Source: Paraburkholderia sp. LEh10 (GTDB lineage Bacteria > Pseudomonadota > Gammaproteobacteria > Burkholderiales > Burkholderiaceae). From it: DNA of 64,000 bases. This document shows positions 35,366 through 44,330 of the stretch, in pieces; position 1 is the stretch's first letter, and each line of letters opens with the position of its first letter. The position numbers and the translations under genes are program-made. Below the pieces are notes generated by a model that did not search any database, was not told the DNA's origin, and saw only the letters and a program-made list of their open reading frames with translations. Location of the stretch: contig NZ_JAGIPX010000026.1 in assembly GCF_017814945.1 (NCBI RefSeq), positions 56,748 to 120,747 of the forward strand. Reading direction: 5' to 3'.

Positions 35366-36835
35366 TTGGACTACGGGGTGTTGATGTCGCGCTTCGCGCG
35401 CGAGGCGGCCGGCCGCAAGCTCACGCAGCAAACACTGCTTTACGCAAGCCTGCGTCACGCGATCCTGAACGGCGACATTCGCCACGGCAGCCAGCTCGTG
35501 CCGACGCGCGCGCTCGCCGAGCAACTCGGCATTGCGCGCAACTCGGTGCTCTACGCGTACGAACGGCTTGCCGAAGAGGGCTTCATCGCGGCGAGCCGGC
35601 ATGGCTCGATTGTGAGCTGCTTCGCGCCGCAGTCCGCGAATACGGATGCTCCCGGCGCGCAGCCCGTCGGCCGCCTGTCGCAGCGCGTCGCCGCGTTGCC
35701 GCGCGATCGCGGCGCGCGCGGTCTGCACTCGCCGTTCCAGGCCGGCGTGCCCGCGCTCGACGAATTTCCCGTTGCGCAATGGCGTGCATCGATGGAACGC
35801 GCGTGGCGCGCCGTCGATGCGCGCGATCTCGGCTACGGCCACCATGCGGGGAATCCGTCGCTCAGGCGCGCCGTCGCCGAATATGTGCGGGTGTCGCGCG
35901 GCGTGCGCTGCACGGCCGATCAGGTCTTCATCACGGCGGGCACGCATGCGAGCCTCGACCTGTGCGCGCGGATGCTCGCCGATCCCGGCGACATTGCATG
36001 GATGGAAAACCCCGGCTATCACGGCGCGCGCGTCGCGTTTCAGTCGGCGGGACTGAACATCGTGCCGATTCCCGTCGATGCCGCCGGCATCGCGCCCACT
36101 GACGCTCACTGGCAGCGCACCCCGCCGCGACTCGTCTACATCACGCCGTCACATCAGTATCCGCTCGGCTGCGTGCTGAGCCTGGAGCGGCGCTGGTCGA
36201 TCATCGACAACATTGCGGAGCGCGGCGCGTGGATCGTCGAGGACGACTACGACAGCGAACTGCGCCACAGCGGCCCGCCGTTGCCGTCGGTTCAGGGCTT
36301 GCGGCCCGCGACGCCCGTGGTCTATCTCGGCACGTTCAGCAAGACGATGTTCCCGGCCCTGCGGATCGGCTTCATGATCGTGCCCGCGAACCTCGCGACG
36401 GAGATCGGCGGCGTGATCGGCGAAATGTCGCGGCAAGGGCGCGTCGCGGATCAGATCGCGCTCGCGGACTTTATCGAAAGCGGCAAATACGCGCGTCATT
36501 TGCGGCGCATGCGCCGTATATATCAGCAGCGGCGCGAAGCCGTCGTTGGCGCAATCGATGCGCACATGCGCGATCTCGTGACGGTTTCGTCGGACGGCAG
36601 CGGCATGCATCTGACGATGCGGCTCGATGCGCCGCTTCGAGACCGCGATGCGAGTGCGGCGTTGCGCGAAAAGGGCATTTCGGTCTCGCCGTTGAGCACG
36701 TATTGCCATCGGGGCGAGGACGCGGAGCGCTTCAACGGCTTCTTGCTCGGCTACGCGGCGGTGCGCCCCGACAAGGCCGACAGACTGGTCGCCGAACTCG
36801 CTGCGGCGATCCGGTCATTGGCCGCAAGCAGCTGA
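35366..36835 (+). CDS. MocR/PdxR-family regulator with aminotransferase domain
   Basis: A 489-residue regulator. An N-terminal GntR winged helix (residues about 18-80, with LVPTRALAEQLGIARNSVLYAYERLAEEGF) is fused to a fold-type I aminotransferase domain that binds PLP. The PLP lysine lies in GTFSKTMFPALRIGF, and the Asp and Tyr around VEDDYDSELR are in place. Such proteins sense amino compounds through PLP and control a neighbouring gene, here probably the divergent acetyltransferase. The start is TTG 35366, with GGAG 9 bases upstream; ATG 35384 is an alternative. Confidence 0.92.
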   Translation: MDYGVLMSRFAREAAGRKLTQQTLLYASLRHAILNGDIRHGSQLVPTRALAEQLGIARNSVLYAYERLAEEGFIAASRHGSIVSCFAPQSANTDAPGAQPVGRLSQRVAALPRDRGARGLHSPFQAGVPALDEFPVAQWRASMERAWRAVDARDLGYGHHAGNPSLRRAVAEYVRVSRGVRCTADQVFITAGTHASLDLCARMLADPGDIAWMENPGYHGARVAFQSAGLNIVPIPVDAAGIAPTDAHWQRTPPRLVYITPSHQYPLGCVLSLERRWSIIDNIAERGAWIVEDDYDSELRHSGPPLPSVQGLRPATPVVYLGTFSKTMFPALRIGFMIVPANLATEIGGVIGEMSRQGRVADQIALADFIESGKYARHLRRMRRIYQQRREAVVGAIDAHMRDLVTVSSDGSGMHLTMRLDAPLRDRDASAALREKGISVSPLSTYCHRGEDAERFNGFLLGYAAVRPDKADRLVAELAAAIRSLAASS

Positions 36836-36836
36836 T

Positions 36837-36879
36837 ATTCAACCAAATGGTTGAATTGAAAGGGAGCCGTGCCTATACT
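36837..36879 (+). promoter_or_regulatory. ArsR promoter with overlapping palindromic operator
   Basis: ATTCAACCA (36837-36845) and TGGTTGAAT (36848-36856) form a perfect 9-base palindrome with a 2-base centre. It covers the -35 TTGAAT (36851-36856), which is 17 bases from a -10 TATACT (36874-36879). The start point falls at about 36886-36887, on the ATG of the regulator, so the message is probably leaderless. The CAACCA/TGGTTG core is typical of ArsR operators. Confidence 0.75.
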
Positions 36880-36886
36880 TGGGCTC

Positions 36887-37216
36887 ATGAACGAGTCCGC
36901 ACTCGACGGCGTGTTCCATGCGCTGTCCGATCCCACCCGGCGCGCGATGCTCGCGCAGCTTGCCGGCGGCGAACGCAATATCGGCGAGCTGGCTGCACCG
37001 TTTGCCATGTCGTTCGCGGCGGCGTCCAAGCACGTGAAGGTGCTCGAAGGGGCCGGACTGATCCGGCGCCGCGTCGAGGGGCGCTCGCATATCTGCCGGA
37101 TCGAACCGGCTCCCCTCGCTGCCGCTGATGCGTGGCTGCGGTTTTACGAACGCTTCTGGAGCAGCCGTCTCGACATGCTCGAAGACCTGCTGCGCGATCC
37201 GAAGCAATCGGCCTGA
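36887..37216 (+). CDS. ArsR-family winged-helix repressor
   Basis: A 109-residue regulator of the ArsR/SdpR type. The helix-turn-helix is seen in FHALSDPTRRAMLAQLAGGERNIGELA and AASKHVKVLEGAGLIRRRVEGRSHI. No metal-binding cysteine pair is present, so it is not a metal sensor. It is paired with an SRPBCC protein 35 bases downstream, the common ArsR-AHSA1 arrangement. It is probably autoregulated by the palindrome over its promoter, and its transcript seems to have no ribosome-binding leader. Confidence 0.9.
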   Translation: MNESALDGVFHALSDPTRRAMLAQLAGGERNIGELAAPFAMSFAAASKHVKVLEGAGLIRRRVEGRSHICRIEPAPLAAADAWLRFYERFWSSRLDMLEDLLRDPKQSA

Positions 37217-37251
37217 ATGGGCGCCAACTCCTGTCGACTCGGAGAAACCAC

Positions 37252-37791
37252 ATGAACCTGAAGAACGAACAACTTGGCGCTTTCGACGGCATGCGGATCG
37301 TGCGCTTCGAACGCCTGCTGCCCGGCCCGATCGAGCGCGTCTGGGCGTATCTGACCGAGTCGGACAAGCGCCGCCAGTGGCTCGCGTCCGGCGCAATGCC
37401 GACCCAGCCCGGCGGCGACTTCATGATGCGCTTCGATCACTCGCTGCTGTCCGCGACGCCCGAGCTTCCGCCCGAGCCGTATCGCCAGTACGCAGGCGGC
37501 CACGATTCGTTTCACCGGCTGCTGCGCTTCGAGCCGCCGCATGTGCTCGCGTTCACGTGGGGCAGCGTTCAGGACAATCTGTCTGAAGTGACTTTCGAAC
37601 TGTCGCAAGCCGGCGATCAGGTGAAGCTCGTGCTGACTCACCGCAACCTGTCGGGCCGCAACGAGCAACTGGATGTCGGACCAGGCTGGCACAGCCATCT
37701 TGACGTGTTGCGTGAGCGCCTCGACGGCACCGCGCCCGCGTCGTTCTGGACGCTGTTCGAGCAGATCAAGGCGCGTTACGACGCACTCTGA
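37252..37791 (+). CDS. SRPBCC / AHSA1-family protein
   Basis: A 179-residue START-like (Bet v 1 fold) protein. It begins with the family pattern RIVRFERLLPGPIERVWAYLTESDKRRQWLASG and ends with the long helix carrying GWHSHLDVLRERLDG. Such proteins enclose a hydrophobic pocket and in ArsR pairs are probably the ligand-handling partner of the repressor. It is cotranscribed with the arsR gene. The ligand is unknown. The start ATG 37252 has GGAGAAA upstream. Confidence 0.88.
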   Translation: MNLKNEQLGAFDGMRIVRFERLLPGPIERVWAYLTESDKRRQWLASGAMPTQPGGDFMMRFDHSLLSATPELPPEPYRQYAGGHDSFHRLLRFEPPHVLAFTWGSVQDNLSEVTFELSQAGDQVKLVLTHRNLSGRNEQLDVGPGWHSHLDVLRERLDGTAPASFWTLFEQIKARYDAL

Positions 37792-37869
37792 CGCAGTCGC
37801 TGCGTGCGTCCCGGCGGCGGCGAGTGCGATAATCGGATCGCCCCGAAAAATGCCGAACCGGAGAATAGA

Positions 37870-38994
37870 GTGAGCCGCATCGACAACCCCACACGTGACC
37901 AGGAAGCAGGCGTCGCCGATTCGACCCAGGACATCACGCGCATCGACGACACCCGCATCGGCGCAGTGCGCCCGCTGATCTCCCCCGCGCTGCTGCTCGA
38001 CGAACTGCCGTGCCCGCCCGGCGTGCAGACGGTCGTGGAACAGAGCCGCGTGGCGATCGCGGACATTCTGCACGGCCGCGATGACCGGCTGGTGGTCGTC
38101 GTGGGCCCGTGCTCGATTCACGACCACGGCCAGGCGATGGAGTACGCGCACAAGCTGAAGGCGACGGCCGACGCGCTGCGCGATGACCTGATGATCGTGA
38201 TGCGCGTCTACTTCGAAAAGCCGCGCACGACGGTTGGCTGGAAGGGGTACATCAACGATCCGCGTCTGGACGGCAGCTTCCGCATCAATGAAGGGTTGCG
38301 CCGCGCGCGCGAACTGCTGCTCGAAATCAGCGGCCTCGGCCTGCCGACGGCCACGGAGTTTCTCGACCTGCTGAGCCCGCAATACATCGCCGACCTGATC
38401 GCGTGGGGCGCGATCGGCGCGCGCACGACGGAGAGCCAGAGCCATCGCCAGCTGGCGTCGGGCCTGTCGTGTCCGATCGGCTTCAAGAACGGCACCGATG
38501 GCGGCGTGCAAATCGCGGCCGACGCCATCGTCGCTGCGCGCGCGAGCCACGCGTTCATGGGCATGACGAAGATGGGTATGGCCGCGATCTTCGAGACGCG
38601 CGGCAACGACGATGCGCACGTGATCCTGCGCGGCGGCAAGAAAGGGCCGAACTACGATGCGGCGGGCGTCGAGGAAGCGTGCGCGGCGTTGCGCAAGGTC
38701 GGCCTGCGTGAACAGGTGATGGTCGATTGCTCGCACGCGAACTCCGGCAAGTCGCACGAGCGCCAGATCGAGGTCGCACAAGATCTCGCGACCCAGCTGT
38801 CGGGCGGCGACACGCGGATCATCGGCGTGATGATCGAGAGCCATCTGGAAGCGGGCCGTCAGGATCTGAAGGCGGGCGTGCCGCTTGCTCGCGGTGTGTC
38901 CATCACCGACGCGTGCATCGGCTGGGCGCAAACCGAACCCGTGCTGCAGACGCTCGCACAAGCGGTCCGCGCAAGGCGCGGCGGCGCGAAGTAA
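37870..38994 (+). CDS. aroG: 3-deoxy-7-phosphoheptulonate synthase (class I)
   Basis: A 374-residue enzyme joining phosphoenolpyruvate and erythrose-4-phosphate in the first step of aromatic amino-acid synthesis. The class I AroFGH signatures are present: VVVGPCSIHDHGQAMEYA, KPRTTVGWKGYINDPRLDG, GARTTESQSHRQLASGLSCP and the metal-binding DCSHANSGK. A regulatory N-terminal arm of about 45 residues precedes the barrel, as in feedback-controlled AroG; which amino acid inhibits it cannot be told. The start is GTG 37870, with GGAG 6 bases upstream. Confidence 0.95.
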   Translation: MSRIDNPTRDQEAGVADSTQDITRIDDTRIGAVRPLISPALLLDELPCPPGVQTVVEQSRVAIADILHGRDDRLVVVVGPCSIHDHGQAMEYAHKLKATADALRDDLMIVMRVYFEKPRTTVGWKGYINDPRLDGSFRINEGLRRARELLLEISGLGLPTATEFLDLLSPQYIADLIAWGAIGARTTESQSHRQLASGLSCPIGFKNGTDGGVQIAADAIVAARASHAFMGMTKMGMAAIFETRGNDDAHVILRGGKKGPNYDAAGVEEACAALRKVGLREQVMVDCSHANSGKSHERQIEVAQDLATQLSGGDTRIIGVMIESHLEAGRQDLKAGVPLARGVSITDACIGWAQTEPVLQTLAQAVRARRGGAK

Positions 38995-39142
38995 CGGCGC
39001 GAAGCAACACCGGCGCCGCCAGGCCGTCAGCATGTTTCGCCGGGAGCGGGCAACATGGCGTATGCCGCAACGCGGCCAAGCCTCACATGATGCCGGGCGG
39101 GGCCGCGTCGCGCATCTGTCGTCGTTCTATGCCTGGAGGCTT

Positions 39143-39466
39143 ATGACTACCGCGAACCAATACTCGAAGACCGCGCCGAGCCGCGCGGACGTCGACGCCC
39201 TGGCGGGCGTGACCGTCGTCGAATTCGGCACCGACTGGTGCGGCTACTGTCAGGGCGCGCAGCCCGCGATCGGCGAGGCGTTCAGCCGGCATCCCGGCAC
39301 GCGCCATCTGAAGATAGAAGACGGACCGGGGCGGCCCCTCGGGCGGTCGTTCAAGGTTAAGCTGTGGCCGACGCTGGTGTTCATCCGCGATGGCGTCGAA
39401 GTGGCGCGTGTGGTGCGGCCGACGGCGGCTACGCAGATCGACGAAGGATTCGCCGCCGCAGCCTGA
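39143..39466 (+). CDS. Thioredoxin-family protein with WCGYC motif
   Basis: A 107-residue cytoplasmic thioredoxin fold. The active site reads WCGYC, with Tyr where thioredoxin has Pro, in VVEFGTDWCGYCQGAQP. The cis-Pro loop is LWPTLVF. The Pro-to-Tyr change usually makes such proteins less reducing than thioredoxin. A longer upstream frame reads into the aroG end and is not used, since GGAGG stands 4-8 bases before ATG 39143. It may be cotranscribed with aroG, about 150 bases upstream. The target is unknown. Confidence 0.88.
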   Translation: MTTANQYSKTAPSRADVDALAGVTVVEFGTDWCGYCQGAQPAIGEAFSRHPGTRHLKIEDGPGRPLGRSFKVKLWPTLVFIRDGVEVARVVRPTAATQIDEGFAAAA

Positions 39467-39477
39467 GCGGCGGCGGG

Positions 39478-39762
39478 TCAGCTTTTCGGAAAGTCGCCGA
39501 ACAGGCTGTCCCGATCCTTTGTCTCTTCCGACAGGTTGTATTCCTTTTGCACGGCTTTGAGCGCGTCGTTGACGGTGCGCTCAAAGCCGATCGCATTGCC
39601 GAAGTGCTTCATCGTCCAGTTGCAGCCGCTCGCGTCGGGCTCCTGCAATTGGGGGCGCGGCACACGGATTTTCACGCCGTCTTCGACGACTTCCGGCGCG
39701 CGATGTATGCGCCGGCTCACCTCGTCTTGAAGCTGGGAAGCGGTGCGTGTCTTGCGTAACAT
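39478..39762 (-). CDS. Conserved hypothetical protein, 94 residues
   Basis: A small, charged, probably helical protein (LRKTRTASQLQDEVSRRIHR..., later MKHFGNAIGFERTVNDALKAVQKEYNL) with no family name. The ordered look of both halves and a good codon mix suggest a real gene. It lies 54 bases beyond the GST gene on the same strand, so the two may share a transcript. Its end faces the thioredoxin-like gene. Confidence 0.65.
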   Translation of the reverse strand: MLRKTRTASQLQDEVSRRIHRAPEVVEDGVKIRVPRPQLQEPDASGCNWTMKHFGNAIGFERTVNDALKAVQKEYNLSEETKDRDSLFGDFPKS

Positions 39763-39816
39763 GGGCGTCTCCGTGCAGTGATGGCCAAGGGTCGCGGACA
39801 GTCTAGCGCAACGGCC

Positions 39817-40797
39817 TCACGCAAAACGCGCGCGGTCATGCGGCGCGTGGAAGTCCTGCACGGGGCCGAGCGGCACGATGCCCGTCGGATTCACAGAGCG
39901 GTGGCTCTCGTAATAGTGCCGCTTGATGTGCTCGAAATTCACGGTATCGGCGATGCCCGGATGTTGATAGATGTCGCGCGTGTAGGCGGACAGGTTCGGA
40001 TAGTCCGCAATGCGCCGCAGATTGCACTTGAAGTGGCCGAAGTACACGGCGTCGAAGCGGATCAGCGTCGTGAACAGGCGAATGTCCGCTTCCGTCAGCC
40101 GGTTGCCCGTCACGAAACGCTGCGTCGACAGTTTGTGTTCGAGCCAGTCGAGCGTGTCGAAGAGCGGCACGACGGCTTCTTCATACGCGCCTTGCGTCGT
40201 CGCGAAGCCAGACTTGTAGACGCCGTTGTTGATCGTGTCGTAGACGCGCGCGTTGATCGCGTCGATCTCCGCGCGCAGCGGCGGCGGATAGAAGTCGCCC
40301 GGCTCCGCGCCGATCTCGTCGAACGCCGAGTTCAGCATGCGGATGATCTCCGACGACTCGTTGCTGACGATCGTGCGCTGATGCTTGTCCCACAGGATCG
40401 GCACCGTGACGCGGCCGGTGTAACGGCGGTCGGCGGCGAGGTAGACATCGCGCAGATAGGGCGCGTGATTGATCGGGTCGGGCACGACGCCCGGGCCGTC
40501 GTCAAAGGTCCAGCCGTCGCTGAGCATCAGCCAGTGCACAACCGACACGCCGATCATGTCTTCGAGGCCCTTCAGCGCGCGCACGATCAGCGTGCGGTGC
40601 GCCCACGGACACGCGAGGCTCACATACAGATGGTAACGTCCCGCTTCCGCCTCGAAACCGTCGCTGCCGCTCGGCCCGGCTTCGCCATCGGGCGTGACCC
40701 AGTTGCGGAATACCGCGTCGGAGCGCACGAAACGGCCACCCGTCGATGCCGTGTCGTACCACTTGTCCTGCCATTGGCCGTTGACTAACAGTCCCAT
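39817..40797 (-). CDS. Glutathionyl-hydroquinone reductase (xi-class GST)
   Basis: A 326-residue enzyme of the xi-class glutathione transferases (PcpF/YqjG type), which remove glutathione from glutathionyl-hydroquinones. The catalytic Cys63 lies in SLACPWAHRTL, and the N-terminal FRNWVT and the later RFVTGNRLTEADIRLF motif fit. The active enzymes are homodimers with a Cys nucleophile, as seen here. AAGGAG stands 8 bases before the ATG. It may protect the cell from quinones made by aromatic degradation. Confidence 0.93.
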   Translation of the reverse strand: MGLLVNGQWQDKWYDTASTGGRFVRSDAVFRNWVTPDGEAGPSGSDGFEAEAGRYHLYVSLACPWAHRTLIVRALKGLEDMIGVSVVHWLMLSDGWTFDDGPGVVPDPINHAPYLRDVYLAADRRYTGRVTVPILWDKHQRTIVSNESSEIIRMLNSAFDEIGAEPGDFYPPPLRAEIDAINARVYDTINNGVYKSGFATTQGAYEEAVVPLFDTLDWLEHKLSTQRFVTGNRLTEADIRLFTTLIRFDAVYFGHFKCNLRRIADYPNLSAYTRDIYQHPGIADTVNFEHIKRHYYESHRSVNPTGIVPLGPVQDFHAPHDRARFA

Positions 40798-40920
40798 CTC
40801 GCTGCTCCTTCTGTGCTATTCGCGCCGCGCGGCGGCATATCGCCGGTTGTTACCATGGTGGACCGTCCCAGGCGTTTTGCCGTACGATTTTCCCGATGAT
40901 CTCATTCGACAGGATCGAAC

Positions 40921-41835
40921 ATGTTGACGGATGAAGAGCTTGCGTTGCTCGAAGCGATACGCGAAAGCGGCAGCCTGTCGCGCGCGGCCGCGCGGCTCGG
41001 CAAGGCGCCGTCGACGGTCTCGCATGCGGCGCGCCAGCTCGAAACGCGGTTCGACGCGTTGCTGTTCGACCGCCGCCGCTACCGGCTGCAACTGACGCCC
41101 GCCGGACAGCTGCTCGCCGAAGAGGCCGCGCGGCTGATGCAGGATGTGTCGCGGATGACGCAGCGCGTGCGGCAGATTGCGAGCGGCTGGGAAGACCGCC
41201 TGTGGATCGTCACCGACGAACTGATGGAGTTCGAAACCTTCATGCCCGTCGTCCACGCGTTCGACGCGCTGCAGTCCGGCGTCAAGCTGCGTCTGACGAC
41301 GGAAGTGCTGAGCGGCACGTGGGAGGCGCTGCGCGACGGCCGCGCGGACCTGATCGTGGGCGCGACCAACGAGCCGCCCGCGATCCCGGGCTTGCGGTGG
41401 TTCGAGCTGGGCGTCGTCGACTGGGTGTTCGCGGTGTCGCCGCGTCATCCGCTCGCGAGCATCAAGGAGCCGCTTCGACGGGAACAGATTGCGAAGCAGC
41501 GCGGCATCGTCGTCGCGGACTCGTCGCGGGCGAGCGGGCGCGCGTATGGTCTGCTCGGCGGCCAGGCTTCGCTTGCCGTGCCCAGCATGCGCGCGAAAAT
41601 CCTCGCGCAGCGCGACGGGCTCGGGATCGGCTGGGTGCCGCGCCATCGGGTGGCGTCGCTGCTCAAGCGCGGCGAGCTCGTCGAAAAGGACACCGCCGAT
41701 CCGCGTGAGCCCAATGTGCTGTATGTTGCGTGGCGCGGCGATCAGGAAGGCCGCGCGCTGAAATGGTGGCTCGACCAGTTGCGCGAGCCGCGCCTCGCCA
41801 AACGTCTGGTGCAAGGAGTCGACCAGTTCGCGTGA
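40921..41835 (+). CDS. LysR-family transcriptional regulator
   Basis: A 304-residue regulator. An N-terminal winged helix (residues 1-60, with LLEAIRESGSLSRAAARLGKAPSTVSHAARQLETRFDALLF) is followed by the two-lobed effector domain. It is divergent from the glutathionyl-hydroquinone reductase, with 123 bases between them; that gene is the likely target, together with self-regulation. The effector is unknown. Immediately after the stop lie three copies of a 13-base repeat. Confidence 0.9.
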   Translation: MLTDEELALLEAIRESGSLSRAAARLGKAPSTVSHAARQLETRFDALLFDRRRYRLQLTPAGQLLAEEAARLMQDVSRMTQRVRQIASGWEDRLWIVTDELMEFETFMPVVHAFDALQSGVKLRLTTEVLSGTWEALRDGRADLIVGATNEPPAIPGLRWFELGVVDWVFAVSPRHPLASIKEPLRREQIAKQRGIVVADSSRASGRAYGLLGGQASLAVPSMRAKILAQRDGLGIGWVPRHRVASLLKRGELVEKDTADPREPNVLYVAWRGDQEGRALKWWLDQLREPRLAKRLVQGVDQFA

Positions 41836-41850
41836 ATGGCCTGACTGAAC

Positions 41851-41889
41851 CATCTGCTTGAGCCATCTGCTTGAGTCATCTGCTTGAAC
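41851..41889. repeat. Three tandem copies of a 13-base repeat
   Basis: CATCTGCTTGAGC, CATCTGCTTGAGT and CATCTGCTTGAAC follow each other at 41851-41863, 41864-41876 and 41877-41889, ending just before CATT. They begin 15 bases after the LysR stop, in non-coding DNA. Such short tracts change copy number by slippage. Confidence 0.85.
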
Positions 41890-42063
41890 CATTCGGCTGC
41901 GCGCGAAACAAACGGAAACACGACGGGAACACGCGCACCGGACGTCAAAGGAATAAAGCGGCGCGATCGGGCGTTCTGTTGGTAAGACGAAACGCAGTGC
42001 CGTCTAGCTCAATGGCTTGCATACGCCTTTCGCCGTTCCTCTCGACATCCAACCGACCACTTC

Positions 42064-42684
42064 ATGAACTCATCCACTTCATCACGCGCGGCCGGGCGCG
42101 ACGGCACCGAGATGCTTCAGACGCGGGTGCCTGCGGCGCGCTACACGCGCACGGCGATGATTTTGCACTGGCTCATTGCCGTGCTCATCATCGTGAACAT
42201 CGTGCTCGGCCTGTCCGCCGATTCCCTGCCGGACGACTGGGTCCGGCCTGTCATCGATACGCACAAGTCGTTCGGCATTACCGTGCTCGGTCTTGCGCTG
42301 CTGCGCGTGCTGTGGCGCGCGACGCACCGGCCCCCGCCGTTGCCGCGCGAGTTTCCTTCATGGGAGCGCATGGCCGCGCATGTCGCGCATTTCGTGCTGT
42401 ACTTCCTGATGATCGCGCTGCCGCTGTCGGGCTGGTTGCACGACTCCGCATGGAAGGCGGCCGCGACACACCCGATGCATCTGTTCGGCGTCGTGCCGTT
42501 TCCGCGCATCGGCTTCATCATGAATCTCGATCCCGCTGTGAAAGAGCCGTTGCACGACAAGTTCGGCGCGCTGCACACATATCTCGGCTATGCGCTGTAT
42601 GCGCTGCTCGCGATGCATATCGGCGGCGCGCTGAAGCATGAGCTGCTCGACCGTCGTTCCGTCATCAAGCGGATGGTGCCGTGA
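42064..42684 (+). CDS. Cytochrome b561 family protein
   Basis: A 206-residue inner-membrane di-heme cytochrome with four helices. Likely heme-ligand His residues lie in ILHWLIAVLI, THKSFGIT, MHLFG or AHFVLYFLMIALPLSGWL, and LHTYLGYALYALLAMHIGGALKHEL. It should pass electrons from quinol or act as an oxidant outlet, as E. coli CybB does. It ends by overlapping the following glycosyltransferase gene as TGATG, which couples their translation. Confidence 0.88.
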   Translation: MNSSTSSRAAGRDGTEMLQTRVPAARYTRTAMILHWLIAVLIIVNIVLGLSADSLPDDWVRPVIDTHKSFGITVLGLALLRVLWRATHRPPPLPREFPSWERMAAHVAHFVLYFLMIALPLSGWLHDSAWKAAATHPMHLFGVVPFPRIGFIMNLDPAVKEPLHDKFGALHTYLGYALYALLAMHIGGALKHELLDRRSVIKRMVP

Positions 42685-44228
42685 TGGATGCCGATGTCAC
42701 CGAAATCGACGATCCCACGCTGACGAACTACAGCATTGCCGTCTCGCACGCCGGCGTCGTCGATGAGCGCCTGAGGCCGTCGCTGCGCGAGGCGCTCGCA
42801 GCCGCGTCGCCGCGCATCAATCCGCGCAGCGCGACATGGCAAGGCGTCGTCATTCACGGCGGCGTGACCGTGCTGTGGCTGCTGTTGTTCGCGCGCGCGT
42901 TCTTTCTGCATGGCGCGCTGGCGTGGTCGACGGGGATCGCTTACGTGGTCTACGACACGCTGTTGCTGGCGTTCGTCACCGTAAAGACGTTGCCGCTGAT
43001 CCGGCGCTCGTTGCCCGCGCACCGAAGCGCTGACGCCACGAATATGCCGGAGATGGGCGTGATCGTCGCCGCGCACAACGAGGCGGCCGTGTTGCCCGTC
43101 ACGCTCGCCGCGCTGCTGCGGCAGACGCATGGCCCGGCGCAGATCGTGATTGCCGACGACGGCTCGACCGACGGCACCCGCGATCTGCTGGAGAAGCGCT
43201 TCGGCTTGACCGAGCCGGCGCTGGGCGAACTGAGCGCGCCGAGCCGCGATTATCCGAATCTGTTCTGGCTGCGCGTGCCGCATGGCGGCAAGGCGCTGGC
43301 ATTGAACGCGGCGATCGAGGTCATGACGACGGACACCGTGATGACAGTCGATGCCGACACGTTGCTCGCCGACGACGCCACGCTTGCGATGCGCGCGGCC
43401 TTCGCGCGATCACCGAAGCTGGTGGCAGCGACGGGCATCCTCGTGCCCGTCTGCAACCGTACGGCGAGCGGGCGCGTGTTCCAGTGGTTCCAGACCTACG
43501 AGTACATGCGCAATTTCATCGCGCGCTTCGCGTGGATGCGGGCCGACAGCCTGCTGCTGGTGTCGGGCGCGTTCGCGTCGTTCCGGCGTGAGGCGCTCGT
43601 TGCCGTCGGCGGCTTCGATGCGCAATGTCTCGTCGAAGATTACGAGCTGATTCACCGGTTGCGGCGCTATTCCGTCGATCGCGGACTGGGCTGGGACGTA
43701 CGGGTGGTCGGCGATGCGCACGCACACACGGAAGCGCCCGCGACGCTCGGCGCTTTCCTGCGTCAGCGCCGCCGCTGGTTTGCGGGCTTCCTGCAAACGC
43801 AGTACTGGAACCGCGACATGACGGGCAATGCGCGATATGGCACGCTTGGCCGGCTGATGCTGCCCATCAAGGCGTTCGATACGATGCAGCCCGTCTACGG
43901 CCTGACCGCGTTCGCGCTGCTGCTCGGCTTTGTGTGCGGCGGGCACGGGTTGATCGTGCTGTCGATCTTCAGCGTGATCGGCCTGAAGACGGCGATCGAC
44001 CTCGCGTTCTACGTGTGGAGCATCCACCTTTACCGGCGCTGGACGGGAATCACGCGCGGTTCGAGTCTGACGATGGCGGTCGCCGCTGCGATCGCCGAGC
44101 CGTTCACGTTCCAGCTGCTGCGCCACACGGGTGCGGCGCTCGGTTGGCTGCAATTCCTGGCCGGCGGCCGGTCGTGGGGCAAGCAGCATCGGTCGGGCCT
44201 CATTGGGGCGATGCAGCGTTCGCGCTGA
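42684..44228 (+). CDS. Membrane glycosyltransferase, family 2 (processive type)
   Basis: A 514-residue protein with two N-terminal membrane helices (about 50-104) and three or more C-terminal ones. The GT-A catalytic core carries MGVIVAAHNEAAVL, ADDG (157-160), DAD (223-225), ED (318-319) and QRRRW (361-365). The QRRRW motif marks processive synthases of the PgaC / cellulose / hyaluronan type, so it may make an exopolysaccharide chain. No partner export or modification genes are adjacent. It is coupled to cytochrome b561 by TGATG. A GTG three bases upstream is an alternative start. Confidence 0.85.
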   Translation: MDADVTEIDDPTLTNYSIAVSHAGVVDERLRPSLREALAAASPRINPRSATWQGVVIHGGVTVLWLLLFARAFFLHGALAWSTGIAYVVYDTLLLAFVTVKTLPLIRRSLPAHRSADATNMPEMGVIVAAHNEAAVLPVTLAALLRQTHGPAQIVIADDGSTDGTRDLLEKRFGLTEPALGELSAPSRDYPNLFWLRVPHGGKALALNAAIEVMTTDTVMTVDADTLLADDATLAMRAAFARSPKLVAATGILVPVCNRTASGRVFQWFQTYEYMRNFIARFAWMRADSLLLVSGAFASFRREALVAVGGFDAQCLVEDYELIHRLRRYSVDRGLGWDVRVVGDAHAHTEAPATLGAFLRQRRRWFAGFLQTQYWNRDMTGNARYGTLGRLMLPIKAFDTMQPVYGLTAFALLLGFVCGGHGLIVLSIFSVIGLKTAIDLAFYVWSIHLYRRWTGITRGSSLTMAVAAAIAEPFTFQLLRHTGAALGWLQFLAGGRSWGKQHRSGLIGAMQRSR

Positions 44229-44299
44229 GCGCCGATTGTGCACACCTTGGGGCCGGCACGGGCGCGAGACGGCGTGAGCGTTGCAAATGCAACGACCGC

Positions 44300-44330
44300 A
44301 AAGGCGGTGCTCCGGCACCGCCTTTCGCTT
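44300..44330 (+). terminator. Intrinsic terminator
   Basis: AAAGGCGGTGC (44300-44310) pairs with GCACCGCCTTT (44315-44325) around a TCCG loop, followed by CGCTTTT. It lies about 70 bases after the glycosyltransferase gene. Confidence 0.85.

Noticed and set aside
37144..39033. A 629-codon minus-strand frame opposite the SRPBCC and aroG genes
   Set aside because: It spans two real genes in the other direction and has no domain; codon bias explains it.
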